Shown: positions 45,153 through 55,016, counted from the first letter of the stretch. The stretch: 64,000 nt of DNA from Protaetiibacter sp. SSC-01 (GCF_014483895.1 NZ_CP059987.1:2232001-2296000); one strand, 5' to 3'. Numbers and translations: made by a program. The notes: generated from the letters alone by a model not told the origin.

Positions 45153-46736
45153 ATGCCCACCCCCACCGACGCCCGGCCCGCCGAGGCCCCGCCGATCGTC
45201 GAGCTGCGCGGCATCACGATCGAGTTCCCCGGCGTGAAGGCCCTCGACCGGGTCGACCTCACTCTCCGCGGCGGCGAGGTGCACACCCTCATGGGCGAGA
45301 ACGGCGCCGGCAAGTCGACGCTCATCAAGGCGCTGACGGGCGTCTACGCGATCGACGGCGGCACCATCACGGTCGCGGGCGAGCCGCGCGAGTTCCGCGG
45401 CACCGCCGACGCTCAGGCCGCCGGCATCTCGACCGTGTACCAGGAGGTCAACCTCTGCACGAACCTCTCGGTCGGCGAGAACGTCATGCTGGGCCACGAG
45501 GTGCGCGGCCCCCTCGGCATCGACTGGAAGGCCACGCACCGCGAGGCCACCCGCCACCTCGGCAACCTCGGCCTGCGACTCGACACGCGCTCGATGCTCG
45601 CGACGCACTCGATCGCCGTGCAGCAGCTCGTCGCGATCAGCCGGGCGATGGTCACCGACTCGCGCGTGCTCGTGCTCGACGAGCCCACCTCGAGCCTCGA
45701 CCGCGGCGAGGTCGAGCAGCTCTTCGGCGTCATCCGGGGCCTCAAGGAGCGCGGTGTCGCGATCCTCTTCGTCACCCACTTCCTCGACCAGGTGTACGAG
45801 ATCTCCGACCGCATCACGGTGCTGCGCAACGGCGCGCTCGTGGGCGAGTACCCGGTCATGGAGCTCCCCCGCCACGAGCTCATCTCGAAGATGATCGGCC
45901 GCGAGCTCGACGAGCTCGACGCGATCTCCCGCAGCGCCGACCGCGCGATCGACCGCGCGGGCGACCCCGTCATCGACGCGGAGGGTCTCGGCCGCAAGGG
46001 CGTGCTCGACCCCGCCGACATCTCCGTCTACGACGGCGAGGTCGTCGGCATCGCGGGCCTCCTCGGCTCGGGCCGCACCGAGCTCGTGCGTCTGCTGACG
46101 GGAGCCGACCGAGCGGATGCGGGCCGCATCCGGGTGCGCGGGCGAGCGACGCGCATCACCTCGCCCCGCCACGCGATCGACCACCGCATCGCGTTCTCCT
46201 CCGAGGACCGCCGGGCCGAGGGCATCATCGGCGACCTCACGGTCGCGGAGAACATCGTGCTCGGCATCCAGGCGAAGCGCGGCGCGCTGCGGAAGCTGCG
46301 CAGGAGCGAGCAGGATGCGGTGGTCGCCGAGTACATGCAGGCGCTCGGCGTGCGCCCTGCGAACCCGCACGCCCTCATCCGCAACCTGTCGGGCGGCAAC
46401 CAGCAGAAGGTGCTGCTCGCCCGCTGGCTCGCCACGGCCCCGCAGCTCATCGTGCTCGACGAGCCGACGCGCGGCATCGACGTGGGCGCGAAGGCCGACA
46501 TCCAGCGCAAGGTCGCCGAGCTCAGCGAGCAGGGTCTCGCCGTCGTGTTCATCTCCTCGGAGCTCGAGGAGGTCATCCGCATCGCCCAGCGCATCGTCGT
46601 GATGCGCGACCGTCGTAAGATCGGCGAACTGACCTCGCACGACATCGGAGTCGACGACCTGGTCGCCTTCATCGCCGACGAGGCAGCGCAGCCCGAGCGC
46701 CCCCTGCAGCCCGAGAGCCCGGAGACCGTGGCATGA
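45153..46736 (+). CDS. ytfR: sugar ABC transporter ATPase (YtfR-like, two nucleotide-binding domains)
   Basis: 527 residues with two ATPase halves: Walker A GENGAGKST and Walker B VLVLDEPTS in the first half, LSGGNQQKVLLARW and LIVLDEPTRGIDVG in the second. Energises the YtfT/YjfF permease pair. ATG start; its stop overlaps the ytfT start by 4 nt. Confidence 0.94.
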   Translation: MPTPTDARPAEAPPIVELRGITIEFPGVKALDRVDLTLRGGEVHTLMGENGAGKSTLIKALTGVYAIDGGTITVAGEPREFRGTADAQAAGISTVYQEVNLCTNLSVGENVMLGHEVRGPLGIDWKATHREATRHLGNLGLRLDTRSMLATHSIAVQQLVAISRAMVTDSRVLVLDEPTSSLDRGEVEQLFGVIRGLKERGVAILFVTHFLDQVYEISDRITVLRNGALVGEYPVMELPRHELISKMIGRELDELDAISRSADRAIDRAGDPVIDAEGLGRKGVLDPADISVYDGEVVGIAGLLGSGRTELVRLLTGADRADAGRIRVRGRATRITSPRHAIDHRIAFSSEDRRAEGIIGDLTVAENIVLGIQAKRGALRKLRRSEQDAVVAEYMQALGVRPANPHALIRNLSGGNQQKVLLARWLATAPQLIVLDEPTRGIDVGAKADIQRKVAELSEQGLAVVFISSELEEVIRIAQRIVVMRDRRKIGELTSHDIGVDDLVAFIADEAAQPERPLQPESPETVA

Positions 46737-47761
46737 AGAAGATCCTGACCCACCGGCTCGTGCTGCCGATCGCGGCGCTCGTGGCCCTCATCGTCATCAA
46801 CACGGTCGCGCGACCGAGCTTCATCAGCGTGACGGTGCGCAACGAGCAGCTGTACGGGCCGCTCATCGACATCCTGCGCAACAGCGCCCCGCTCATGCTC
46901 GTGTCGCTCGGCATGATGATCGTCATCGCGACGCGCGGCATCGACCTCTCGGTCGGCGCGATCATGGCGGTGTCGGGAGCGGTCGCGCTCACGATCATCG
47001 ACGACTCGGCGACGCCGAACGAGCTCGGCACGGTGCTCGTCGCGATCGCGATCGCCGTCGTCATCGGCCTGCTGCTCGGCGTGTGGAACGGGTTCCTCGT
47101 CGCGGTCGTCGGGGTGCAGCCCATCATCGCGACGCTCGTGCTCATGCTCGCGGGGCGCGGCGTCGCCCTGCTCGTGACGGGCGGCTTCATCACGACCATC
47201 AACTCGGCTCCCTACAAGTTCATGGCGCAGGGCTACGTCATCGGCCTGCCGTTCGCGTTCTTCGTCTCGGTCGCCGCCGTGACCCTCGTCGCGCTCATCG
47301 AGCGTCGCACCGCCCTCGGGGTGCTCACCGAGGCCGTCGGCATCAACCCGGAGGCGAGCCGCCTCGCGGGCGTGCGCTCGCGCGGCATCGTGTGGGGCGC
47401 CTACGCGGCGAGCGGTCTGCTCGCGGGCTTCGCCGGCATCCTGTACAGCTCCAACACGATGGCGGCCGACTCGAACGCCGCGGGCCTCTACATCGAGCTC
47501 TACGCGATCCTCGCGGTCGTGCTCGGCGGCACCTCGCTCATGGGCGGCAAGTTCACGGTCGCGGGCACCGTCATCGGCGTCTTCACGATCGAGACGCTGC
47601 GCTCGACGATCCTCTTCCTCGGGGTGCCGTCTGCGGTCGCGCCGCTGTTCCTCGCCGTCGCGGTCGTGGTCGTCGTGCTCATCCAGTCGCCGCGCGTGCG
47701 CGGCATCGTCACCCGAACGGCGCAGGGAATGCGCGGCAGCAAGACGGAGGTCGCCCGATGA
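46733..47761 (+). CDS. ytfT: sugar ABC transporter permease (YtfT-like)
   Basis: 342 residues, CUT2/RbsC-type membrane subunit with about ten spans. Signature GIDLSVGAIMAVSG and AVVLGGTSLMGGKFTVAGTVIGVF. Starts in an ATGA overlap with the ATPase gene and ends in another with the next permease. Confidence 0.93.
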   Translation: MKKILTHRLVLPIAALVALIVINTVARPSFISVTVRNEQLYGPLIDILRNSAPLMLVSLGMMIVIATRGIDLSVGAIMAVSGAVALTIIDDSATPNELGTVLVAIAIAVVIGLLLGVWNGFLVAVVGVQPIIATLVLMLAGRGVALLVTGGFITTINSAPYKFMAQGYVIGLPFAFFVSVAAVTLVALIERRTALGVLTEAVGINPEASRLAGVRSRGIVWGAYAASGLLAGFAGILYSSNTMAADSNAAGLYIELYAILAVVLGGTSLMGGKFTVAGTVIGVFTIETLRSTILFLGVPSAVAPLFLAVAVVVVVLIQSPRVRGIVTRTAQGMRGSKTEVAR

Positions 47762-48777
47762 CAAGCACCCTCGCCCCCGCCGAGAAGACGGATGCGCTCG
47801 GCATGCTCCGGCGCTTCCTCAGCCGCCGCGCGTCCTGGGTGCCGGTGTTCGCGGCGCTCGCGCTGCTCATCATCATCTTCATCGCGGCGCAGGCCTACTT
47901 CGGCAACTTCCTCACGCCGCGCGTCATCTCGGCGCTCCTGCTCGACAACGCGTACCTCTTCATCCTCGCCGTCGGCATGACGTTCGTGATCCTCACCGGC
48001 GGCATCGACCTCTCGGTCGGCGCGGTCATGGCGTTCACGGGGATGTTCGGGGCGAGCCTCCTGCGCGACGGCGTGCCCTCGGGGGTCGTCGTGCCGACCA
48101 TGCTGCTGCTCGGCGCGACCTTCGGGCTCGTGATCGGCATCCTCGTGCAGTACTTCGACGTGCAGCCCTTCATCGCCTCGCTCGCGGCGATGTTCGCGGC
48201 GCGCGGCCTCGCCTTCATGGTGAGCCTCGACTCGATCCGCGTCGAGACGCCCGAGATCCTGTGGCTGCAGTCGACGCGCCTGCAGGGCGCCCCCGGCAGC
48301 TTCTACATCACGCCGACGGGCATCATCGCGCTGCTCGTCGTGCTCGTCGCGGCGCTCGTGCTCGCCTTCACGCGCTTCGGCCGCACGATCTACGCGGTCG
48401 GCGGCAACGAGCAGTCGGCGCGCCTCATGGGCCTCCCCGTCGTGCGCACGAAGCTGCTCGCCTACGTCGTGAGCGGCGTGTGCGCGGGCCTCGCGGGCGT
48501 CGTCTTCACGGCCTACACGGGCGCGTCGTATCCGCTCAACGGCATGGGCACCGAGCTCGACACGATCGCCGCGGTCGTCATCGGCGGCACGCTGCTCACG
48601 GGCGGCTCCGGATTCGTCGTCGGCTCGATGATCGGCGTGCTCGTCTACGGCACCATCAAGACCGCCATCTCGTTCATGGGCGCCGACCAGTCGTGGACCC
48701 GCATCTCGGTCGGGCTCCTGCTGCTGCTCTTCGTCGTCGTGCAGCGTGTCATCGTCGCCCGCTCCGACCGCCGCTGA
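47758..48777 (+). CDS. yjfF: sugar ABC transporter permease (YjfF-like)
   Basis: 339 residues, CUT2 permease. GGIDLSVGAVMAFTGMFGASLL, FGRTIYAVGGNEQSARLMGLPV and GGTLLTGGSGFVVGSMIGVL are typical. Forms the heterodimer with YtfT. Followed after 40 nt by a second ATPase gene. Confidence 0.93.
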   Translation: MTSTLAPAEKTDALGMLRRFLSRRASWVPVFAALALLIIIFIAAQAYFGNFLTPRVISALLLDNAYLFILAVGMTFVILTGGIDLSVGAVMAFTGMFGASLLRDGVPSGVVVPTMLLLGATFGLVIGILVQYFDVQPFIASLAAMFAARGLAFMVSLDSIRVETPEILWLQSTRLQGAPGSFYITPTGIIALLVVLVAALVLAFTRFGRTIYAVGGNEQSARLMGLPVVRTKLLAYVVSGVCAGLAGVVFTAYTGASYPLNGMGTELDTIAAVVIGGTLLTGGSGFVVGSMIGVLVYGTIKTAISFMGADQSWTRISVGLLLLLFVVVQRVIVARSDRR

Positions 48778-48817
48778 CACGCACGCCCGGAGGCGCGGGA
48801 GGGCGCCGCATCCGGGC

Positions 48818-50347
48818 ATGATGATGCCTATGGTCGATTCGACCCCGCCCGTCGTCGAGGTGCGGGGAGCCACGGTGCGCTTCCCCGCGGAGCTCGCGCT
48901 CGACCGCGTCGACTTCCGGATGTTCCCGGGCGAGGTGCACTCGCTCATGGGCGAGAACGGCGCGGGCAAGTCGACGCTCATCAAGGCGCTCACGGGTGCG
49001 CTGCCGCTCGACGCCGGCACGATCCACCTCGAGGGGCGCCACGTGCGGTTCTCGACCCCGCACGACGCGCTCGAGGCGGGCATCTCGACCGTGTACCAGG
49101 AGATCGACCTGCTGCCGAACCTCACGGTCGCCGAGAACATCTGGCTGGGGCGCGAGCCGCGGCGCCTCGGCGTCATCGACTGGAAGCGGATGCGCGCCGA
49201 CGCCCGCGCGGTGCTCGAGGACCTGGGGCTCGACATCGACCCCGCCTCGCTGCTCGGCACCCACTCGCTGGCGGTGCAGCAGCTCGTCGCGATCGCGCGC
49301 GCCATCCGCGCCGAGGTCAAGGTGCTCGTGCTGGACGAGCCCACCTCGAGCCTCGACCTCGACGAGGTCGCCGAGCTGTTCCGCGTCATCCGCGAACTCA
49401 AGCAGCGCGGGGTCGCCATCCTCTTCGTGTCGCACTTCCTCGACCAGGTGTACGAGATCTGCGACCGCGTGACGGTGCTGCGCGGCGGACGCCTCGTGGG
49501 CGAGTACCTCACCCGCGAGCTGCTGCGCATCGACCTCGTGCAGAAGATGCTCGGCCGCGGCTCGGGCGAGCTCGTGACACGTCAGCGCAGCGATCCGCCG
49601 ACAGGCGAGCTCACCGCGCCCTACCTGAGCGCGCGCGGCGTCGACGCCGCGGGCATCACGGGTGTCGACGTCGACCTCGTCGAGGGCGAGGTGCTCGGCG
49701 TCGCGGGTCTGCTCGGCTCGGGACGCACCGAGCTCGCGCGCGCCCTCACGGGGGTCGACGGCATCAGCTCGGGCGTCATCCGCGTCGCCGGCACGGGCGA
49801 GCACCCGCACGGGCCGCGTCAGGCGATCTCGCTCGGCGTCGTGTACTCCTCCGAGAACCGCCGCAGCGACGGCATCATCAGCGAGCTCTCGGTGCGCGAG
49901 AACATCACGCTCGCGCTCCAGGCGCAGCAGGGCGTGCTGCGGCGCCTCCCCGCGTCGCGGGAGCGCGAGCTCGCGGCCAGCTGGATCGACGCCCTCGACA
50001 TCCGTCCCGCCGACCCGGAGCGCCCCGCCGGCACGCTCTCGGGCGGCAACCAGCAGAAGGTGCTGCTCGCTCGGCTGCTCGCGCTCGCCCCGCGCGTGCT
50101 CGTGCTCGACGAGCCGACGCGCGGCATCGACGTCGGCGCGAAGGTCGAGATCCAGAACCTCGTCACGGAGCTCGCCGACAACGGCCTCTCGGTCATGTTC
50201 ATCTCGGCCGAGCTCGAGGAGGTGCTGCGGGTCTCCGACCGCGTGCTCGTCATGCGCGGGGGCGAGCTCGTGTCGAGCCACGCCGCCGACAGCCTCACCG
50301 TCGACTCGCTCCTCGCCCTCGTCGCGCGACCGGACGACGAGGGGTGA
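48818..50347 (+). CDS. second sugar ABC transporter ATPase in the same cluster
   Basis: 509 residues, two nucleotide-binding halves like YtfR: GENGAGKSTLIKALTG, VLVLDEPTSSLDLDEV, then LSGGNQQKVLLARLLALAPRVLVLDEPTRGIDVG. It is clearly homologous to the 45153 ATPase but divergent in the linker and C-terminus, so an old duplication. The start among ATG codons at 48818, 48821 and 48830 is uncertain. Purpose of a second ATPase is unclear; no second permease pair is present. Confidence 0.9.
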   Translation: MMMPMVDSTPPVVEVRGATVRFPAELALDRVDFRMFPGEVHSLMGENGAGKSTLIKALTGALPLDAGTIHLEGRHVRFSTPHDALEAGISTVYQEIDLLPNLTVAENIWLGREPRRLGVIDWKRMRADARAVLEDLGLDIDPASLLGTHSLAVQQLVAIARAIRAEVKVLVLDEPTSSLDLDEVAELFRVIRELKQRGVAILFVSHFLDQVYEICDRVTVLRGGRLVGEYLTRELLRIDLVQKMLGRGSGELVTRQRSDPPTGELTAPYLSARGVDAAGITGVDVDLVEGEVLGVAGLLGSGRTELARALTGVDGISSGVIRVAGTGEHPHGPRQAISLGVVYSSENRRSDGIISELSVRENITLALQAQQGVLRRLPASRERELAASWIDALDIRPADPERPAGTLSGGNQQKVLLARLLALAPRVLVLDEPTRGIDVGAKVEIQNLVTELADNGLSVMFISAELEEVLRVSDRVLVMRGGELVSSHAADSLTVDSLLALVARPDDEG

Positions 50348-50354
50348 GCGCCGC

Positions 50355-51368
50355 GTGAGCCAGGACGACAAGGGCGCGCGCGCCGCCAACATCTTCGACG
50401 TCGCACGCCTCGCGGGGGTGTCGCACCAGACGGTCTCGCGCGTGCTCAACGACCTGCCGAACGTGCGCCCCGCGACGCGCGCCCGCGTGGAGCAGGCGAT
50501 CGCCCAGCTGCGCTACAGCCCCTCCCCCGCGGCCCGCGCGCTCGTCACGCGCCGCACGCGAACGATCGGTCTCGTGTCGCCGGGGGTCTCCGACTACGGC
50601 CCCAGCTCGATCGCGATGCACTTCAACTTCGCGGCCCGCGCCGCCCGTTACAACGTCGAGACGGTGAGCTCGCTCGACGACGACCCGAGCGCCGTGCGGC
50701 AGGTCGTCGAGTCGCTCCTGCGGCAGCGCGTCGACGCGATCGTGCTCATCGTCGTCGACATCGCCGTGCTCGAGGTCGTGCGCGGCCTCGACCTGTCGAT
50801 CCCCGTCGTGGCGGTCGCCGCATCCCCGCGCCCGAACCCCCTCATCGTCTCGATCGACCAGTACCGCGGCGCCCGCAGCGCCGTGCGCCACCTGGCCGAG
50901 CTCGGGCACACGCGCATCCTGCACCTCGCAGGGCCGCCGAGCAATCCGGATGCCATCGAGCGCGAGCGGGGATGGCGCGACGAGCTCGTCGCCCGCCGTC
51001 TCGACGTGATCGCGCCGCCGCACGGCGACTGGTCGGCCGAGAGCGGGCACCGGCTCGGACCGGAGCTCGGCGTCGAGGCGGGCGACGCCGTGTTCGTGAG
51101 CAACGACCACATGGCGATCGGCCTCATGTCGTCGCTGCGCGAGCGCGGCCTCCGGGTGCCCGAGGATGTGAGCGTCGTCGGTTTCGACGACGTGCCCGAG
51201 GCGGGCTACCTCTACCCGCCGCTCACGACTGTGCGGCAGGACTTCGCGACCCTCGGCGAGCTCGTCATGCAGAAGGTGCTGCTCGCCGTCGAGGACCCCG
51301 ACACGGTCACCGAGGACACCCCGCTGCCGACGAAGCTCGTCGTGCGGAAGTCGACGCGCGAGGCCTGA
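50355..51368 (+). CDS. LacI-family transcriptional regulator (second in cluster)
   Basis: 337 residues (GTG start). HTH IFDVARLAGVSHQTVSRVLNDLPNVRPATRARVEQAIAQLRYSPSPAARALVTRRT, then an effector domain with GFDDVPEAGYLYPPLTTVRQDF. 7 nt after the ATPase stop, so co-transcribed. Related to the 42784 regulator, which suggests both sense related sugars. Confidence 0.92.
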   Translation: MSQDDKGARAANIFDVARLAGVSHQTVSRVLNDLPNVRPATRARVEQAIAQLRYSPSPAARALVTRRTRTIGLVSPGVSDYGPSSIAMHFNFAARAARYNVETVSSLDDDPSAVRQVVESLLRQRVDAIVLIVVDIAVLEVVRGLDLSIPVVAVAASPRPNPLIVSIDQYRGARSAVRHLAELGHTRILHLAGPPSNPDAIERERGWRDELVARRLDVIAPPHGDWSAESGHRLGPELGVEAGDAVFVSNDHMAIGLMSSLRERGLRVPEDVSVVGFDDVPEAGYLYPPLTTVRQDFATLGELVMQKVLLAVEDPDTVTEDTPLPTKLVVRKSTREA

Positions 51369-51386
51369 GCCCCGACCCGGGTGGCG

Positions 51387-51725
51387 TCAACCGAGCGACT
51401 GCGCGGCGCGCTCCGCGACGAGCACGACCGCGAAGAGGGCGACGAACGCGATCGCGAGCATGTCGATCGCGAGGAGCCCGAGACGCAGACGTCCGGGAGG
51501 CGTCGCGAAGCGCACGATCACCATGCACGCGTAGAGCACGCCCACGACGATCGCCGCGGTGCCCGCGACGCCGACGGGCGGCATCTTGAGCACGGCCATC
51601 GGCACGAGCACGCCGAGGGCGATGACGGCCAGGAGACCGCCGAGGATCAGCCACGAGCGACCCTGCGAGGTCGTGAGCGCCGGCTGATCCCGCATGCGCG
51701 TCGGATCATCGGGAGGCTGCGCCAT
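51387..51725 (-). CDS. hypothetical small membrane protein
   Basis: 112 residues, not recognised. A hydrophilic N-terminus (MAQPPDDPTRMRDQPALTT) then three hydrophobic spans (WLILGGLLAVIALGVLVPMAV, VAGTAAIVVGVLYACMVIV, LLAIDMLAIAFVALFAVVLV). Convergent with the LacI gene, next to an MFS transporter. Confidence 0.7.
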   Translation of the reverse strand: MAQPPDDPTRMRDQPALTTSQGRSWLILGGLLAVIALGVLVPMAVLKMPPVGVAGTAAIVVGVLYACMVIVRFATPPGRLRLGLLAIDMLAIAFVALFAVVLVAERAAQSLG

Positions 51726-51771
51726 GCTTCCAGCCTGCCCCCACGCGCCTGGACGCTTGCCGGAAATCCGC

Positions 51772-53031
51772 TCAACTCGGTGTGAGGCGCCGGGCCATGC
51801 GCGCGACGACAGCGCCGAGCACGATCGCCGCGAGCGACGTCGCCGCGAGGGCCAGACCGCCGTAGCCGAGCTGCGCGAGCACGAGGCCCGCGGCCGCGCC
51901 GCCGATCGCACCCGCGGCCGACATGAGCAGGTCGGCTCGCCCCTGGATGCGCGCGCGGCCCACGACGTCGACCGACTCCGTGATGAGGGTCGAGCCCGCG
52001 ACGCTCGCGGCACTCCAGCCGAGACCGATCGTGAAGAGACCGACCGCGACCCACACCTCCGACTCCGCGCCGACCGAGAGCAGCAGGAGCGCGCCGAGCA
52101 GCAGCACCTGGCCGATCGCGATCGTGGCCTCGCGGCCCAGCCGGTCGGCGAGCACGCCCCACAGCGGCGAGAAGGCGTACATGCCGAGCACGTGCAGGCT
52201 GATCGTGATGCCCACGAGCTCGAGCCCCGCGCCGTGGTTCACGAGGTGCACGGGCGTCATCGCCATGATCGCGACCATCGTCGCGTGGCTGAGCGAGGTC
52301 GCGATCATCCCCGTCGCGACGCCGTTGGCATCCGCCTGCCGCGGTGCGGCCTCCGGCGACGCCGGGCGCTCGAGGCCGATGCGCGTCGCGAGGCGCAGGG
52401 GATCGGGGCGCAGCCACACGAGGTACACGACGACCGCAGCGCCCTGCGCGACGACCGTGAAGAGGTAGACGCCCGAAAGCGGAGGCAGCCCCAGGAACTG
52501 GCCCACGGCATCCCCGGGCCCGATGAGGTTCGGTCCGAGCACCGCGCCGACCGTCGTCGACCACACGACGACCGACAGGTCGCGGCCGCGGCGATGCGGC
52601 TCCGAGAGGTCGGTGGCCGCGAAGCGCGCCTGCAGGTTGACGGCCGTGCCGACGCCGAGCATGACGACGCCCGCGAGCAGCAGGAGCGTCCAGCCGAGCA
52701 CCGCGGCGACGATCCCCACGACGGCGCCGAGGGCCGCCACGAGGGCGCCCGTCGCGAGAGCGGGCGCGCGGCCCCGGCGGGTGGCGAGCGTCGCGAGCGG
52801 CACCGCGGCGATGGCGGCGCCGATCGTCGACATCGTCGCCGCCATGCCCGAGAGCGCCTCCGACCCGGAGACCGCCGCGATGAGCAGCGCACCGGCCGAC
52901 ATCGTCGAGCCCATGCCGATTCCCGCGAGCACCTGCCCCGCGATGATCGCGGCGCGGCTGCGACGACGCACCCGCGCGATCTCGGCCTCGTCGAGCGGGA
53001 CCGGGGCGCCTGCCGGCACCGCCTCGGTCAC
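51772..53031 (-). CDS. MFS transporter
   Basis: 419 residues with twelve predicted spans and the loop LADRLGREATIAIGQ (MFS signature A variant). GTG start overlapping the hydrolase stop (GTGA), so co-transcribed with it. Substrate unknown. Confidence 0.9.
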   Translation of the reverse strand: MTEAVPAGAPVPLDEAEIARVRRRSRAAIIAGQVLAGIGMGSTMSAGALLIAAVSGSEALSGMAATMSTIGAAIAAVPLATLATRRGRAPALATGALVAALGAVVGIVAAVLGWTLLLLAGVVMLGVGTAVNLQARFAATDLSEPHRRGRDLSVVVWSTTVGAVLGPNLIGPGDAVGQFLGLPPLSGVYLFTVVAQGAAVVVYLVWLRPDPLRLATRIGLERPASPEAAPRQADANGVATGMIATSLSHATMVAIMAMTPVHLVNHGAGLELVGITISLHVLGMYAFSPLWGVLADRLGREATIAIGQVLLLGALLLLSVGAESEVWVAVGLFTIGLGWSAASVAGSTLITESVDVVGRARIQGRADLLMSAAGAIGGAAAGLVLAQLGYGGLALAATSLAAIVLGAVVARMARRLTPS

Positions 53032-53810
53032 GCCGACGGCTCGTCGCGCGAGAGGGCGGGGTTGCTGAGCGTGCCGATCCCCTCGATCTCGATGTCGACC
53101 TGCTGGCCGTGGAGGAAGCCGCCGAGTCCCGACGGGGTGCCCGTCATGATGATGTCGCCCGGCAGGAGCGTCCACACGTCGGAGATGTACGCGATGAGCT
53201 CGGGGAGCTTGTGGATCATGTCGCGCGTGTTGCCCTGACGGCGCGGCTCGCCGTCCACCCACGTGCGGATCTCGAGCCCCTCGGGGTCGAGCTCGGTCTC
53301 GATCCACGGGCCGATCGGGGCGAAGGTGTCGTAGCCCTTCGCGCGGGCCCACTGGCCGTCGGCGAACATCTGGTCGCGCGCCGACACGTCGTTGCCGATC
53401 GTGTAGCCGAAGACGTAGTCGGCCCAGTCCTCCGCGCGCACCTGCTTCGCGACGCGTCCGATGACGGCCACGAGCTCGCCCTCGTGCGTGATGCGGCCCT
53501 CGACGGGCGGGATGCGGATGGGGTCGCCAGGTCCGACGATCGCCGTGTTGGGCTTGAGGAAGATGAGGGGGTTCTCGGGGGCGTCGACGTTCGCCATGTC
53601 CTTGCGGTGCTCGGCGTAGTTGAGGCCGACGCACACGACCTTCGAGCGCGGGATGACGGGCGCGAGCAGGCGGGCCTCGGCGAGCGGCACGCGCTCCCCC
53701 GTGGGCTGGAAGCCGGCGAACATGGGGTCGCCCGCGAGGACGACCAGATCGTCGTCGTCGACGATGCCGAACCGCGGGTCGCCACCGGTGCTGAAACGTG
53801 CGACTCTCAC
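53028..53810 (-). CDS. fumarylacetoacetate hydrolase-family protein
   Basis: 260 residues. Metal-site motif: Glu pair in RITHEGELVAVIG and Asp in YTIGNDVSARD, plus KPNTAIVGPGDPI and TGTPSGLGGF. Family enzymes hydrolyse C-C bonds or decarboxylate diketo acids. In related genomes this gene with an MFS gene often precedes gltX; here gltX is 18 kb away. Confidence 0.92.
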   Translation of the reverse strand: MRVARFSTGGDPRFGIVDDDDLVVLAGDPMFAGFQPTGERVPLAEARLLAPVIPRSKVVCVGLNYAEHRKDMANVDAPENPLIFLKPNTAIVGPGDPIRIPPVEGRITHEGELVAVIGRVAKQVRAEDWADYVFGYTIGNDVSARDQMFADGQWARAKGYDTFAPIGPWIETELDPEGLEIRTWVDGEPRRQGNTRDMIHKLPELIAYISDVWTLLPGDIIMTGTPSGLGGFLHGQQVDIEIEGIGTLSNPALSRDEPSA

Positions 53811-53852
53811 CCTCCGAGCCTAGTCGCCCCCGCATGCCGGAATACTTGACCC

Positions 53853-54476
53853 GTGACGACACTCCTTTGGACCGGCCCCGCCGCCTCCGACCGCGTGCTC
53901 GTGCTCGCGCACGGCGCGGGGGCCCCCATGGACTCGCGGTGGATGGACGACATGAGCGACCTGCTCGGCGACCGCGGCATCCGGGTCGCGCGCTTCGAGT
54001 TCGCCTACATGGCGGCCCGGCGCGACGGTGCGCGCCGACCGAACCCGCGCGCCGAGGCGGTGCTCGACGAGTACCGCGCCGTCATCGATCAGGTGCGCAC
54101 CGAGACGGATGCCGTGCCCGCGATCGGGGGCAAGTCGTTCGGCGGGCGCGTGGCGTCGATGATCGCCGACGAGGAGCACGCTGCCGGTCACATTCGCGGG
54201 CTCGTGTGCCTCGGCTACCCGTTCCACCCCATGGGCAAGCCCGAGCAGCTGCGCACCGCGCACCTCGCCGAGCTCGCGACGCCGGCGCTCATCTGCCAGG
54301 GAGAGCGCGACATCATGGGCTCGCGTGACGAGGTCGCCGGCTACACCCTCTCCCCCGCGATCGCGTTCTCCTGGGCGCCCGACGGCGACCACGACCTCAA
54401 GCCGCGCAAGGCATCCGGGCACACCCTGCCCGAGAACCTCGCGGCGGCGGCGGATGCGATCGCGGCGTTCGTGTAG
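53853..54476 (+). CDS. alpha/beta hydrolase of the KANL3/Tex30-like group
   Basis: 207 residues (GTG start). LVLAHGAGAPMDSRWMDDM gives the oxyanion side, the nucleophile is the Ser of GGKSFGGR, and DGDHDLKPRKASG carries the His. Substrate unknown. Divergent from the hydrolase gene. Confidence 0.85.
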   Translation: MTTLLWTGPAASDRVLVLAHGAGAPMDSRWMDDMSDLLGDRGIRVARFEFAYMAARRDGARRPNPRAEAVLDEYRAVIDQVRTETDAVPAIGGKSFGGRVASMIADEEHAAGHIRGLVCLGYPFHPMGKPEQLRTAHLAELATPALICQGERDIMGSRDEVAGYTLSPAIAFSWAPDGDHDLKPRKASGHTLPENLAAAADAIAAFV

Positions 54477-54593
54477 CCGTTTCGACACCTCCGTCACCCC
54501 TCCCCCGAACCCTCAAGGCCGGTCTGTCCACAGTCGGGTCGTCGATGTCGGCTGACATCCGTACCGTCTCCCGCACACCGATCCGAGGGAGGA

Positions 54594-55016
54594 ATGTTGA
54601 AAGTACTCGTAGCTACGCAAGACACCCAGGGGCAACGCGACGACGATTACAACTGGGCCGTCGAAGGAGAACTCGTCTGGGTGCAAAAACCCTGCGCGAC
54701 GGATCTGCGGCGCATGCCGAATGCCTGCGGCTGCGGCCGTGGATTCGCCGGAGTCGCATCGCATCGGGCGACGTCGACCGCGAAGGTGGTCGAGAGCAGC
54801 CTCACGCTGATCGAGTACATCGCAGCGATCCGGACGACTCTGGCCGACGGCGGGTGGCCCCCGTCCTCGGCGGAGTCCATCGCCCAGGGTCTCGTGACGT
54901 TCGCCTCGGAATGGGCGGAGGGCAGCGTGCTTCAGCGCGACGTCTGGGTGTTCGAGGCACGCCGCGGGCGTCTCACCGACGGTGGTACCCTGCTCTCGTG
55001 GGTGGCACACATGTAG
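54594..55016 (+). CDS. conserved hypothetical protein with CGCG motif (DUF7715-like)
   Basis: 140 residues: MLKVLVATQDTQGQRDDDYNWAVEGELVWVQ, then NACGCGRGFAGVASHRATSTAKV. The CGCGRxFxGxxSHRATTTA motif recurs in actinobacterial proteins of unknown function; the domain number is from memory. Its last 19 nt overlap the vapB start, so the three genes form one overlapping unit. Confidence 0.75.
   Translation: MLKVLVATQDTQGQRDDDYNWAVEGELVWVQKPCATDLRRMPNACGCGRGFAGVASHRATSTAKVVESSLTLIEYIAAIRTTLADGGWPPSSAESIAQGLVTFASEWAEGSVLQRDVWVFEARRGRLTDGGTLLSWVAHM

Noticed and set aside
48779-48830. terminator between yjfF and the second ATPase
   Set aside because: Short GC-rich text but no stable stem-loop; the genes are probably co-transcribed.
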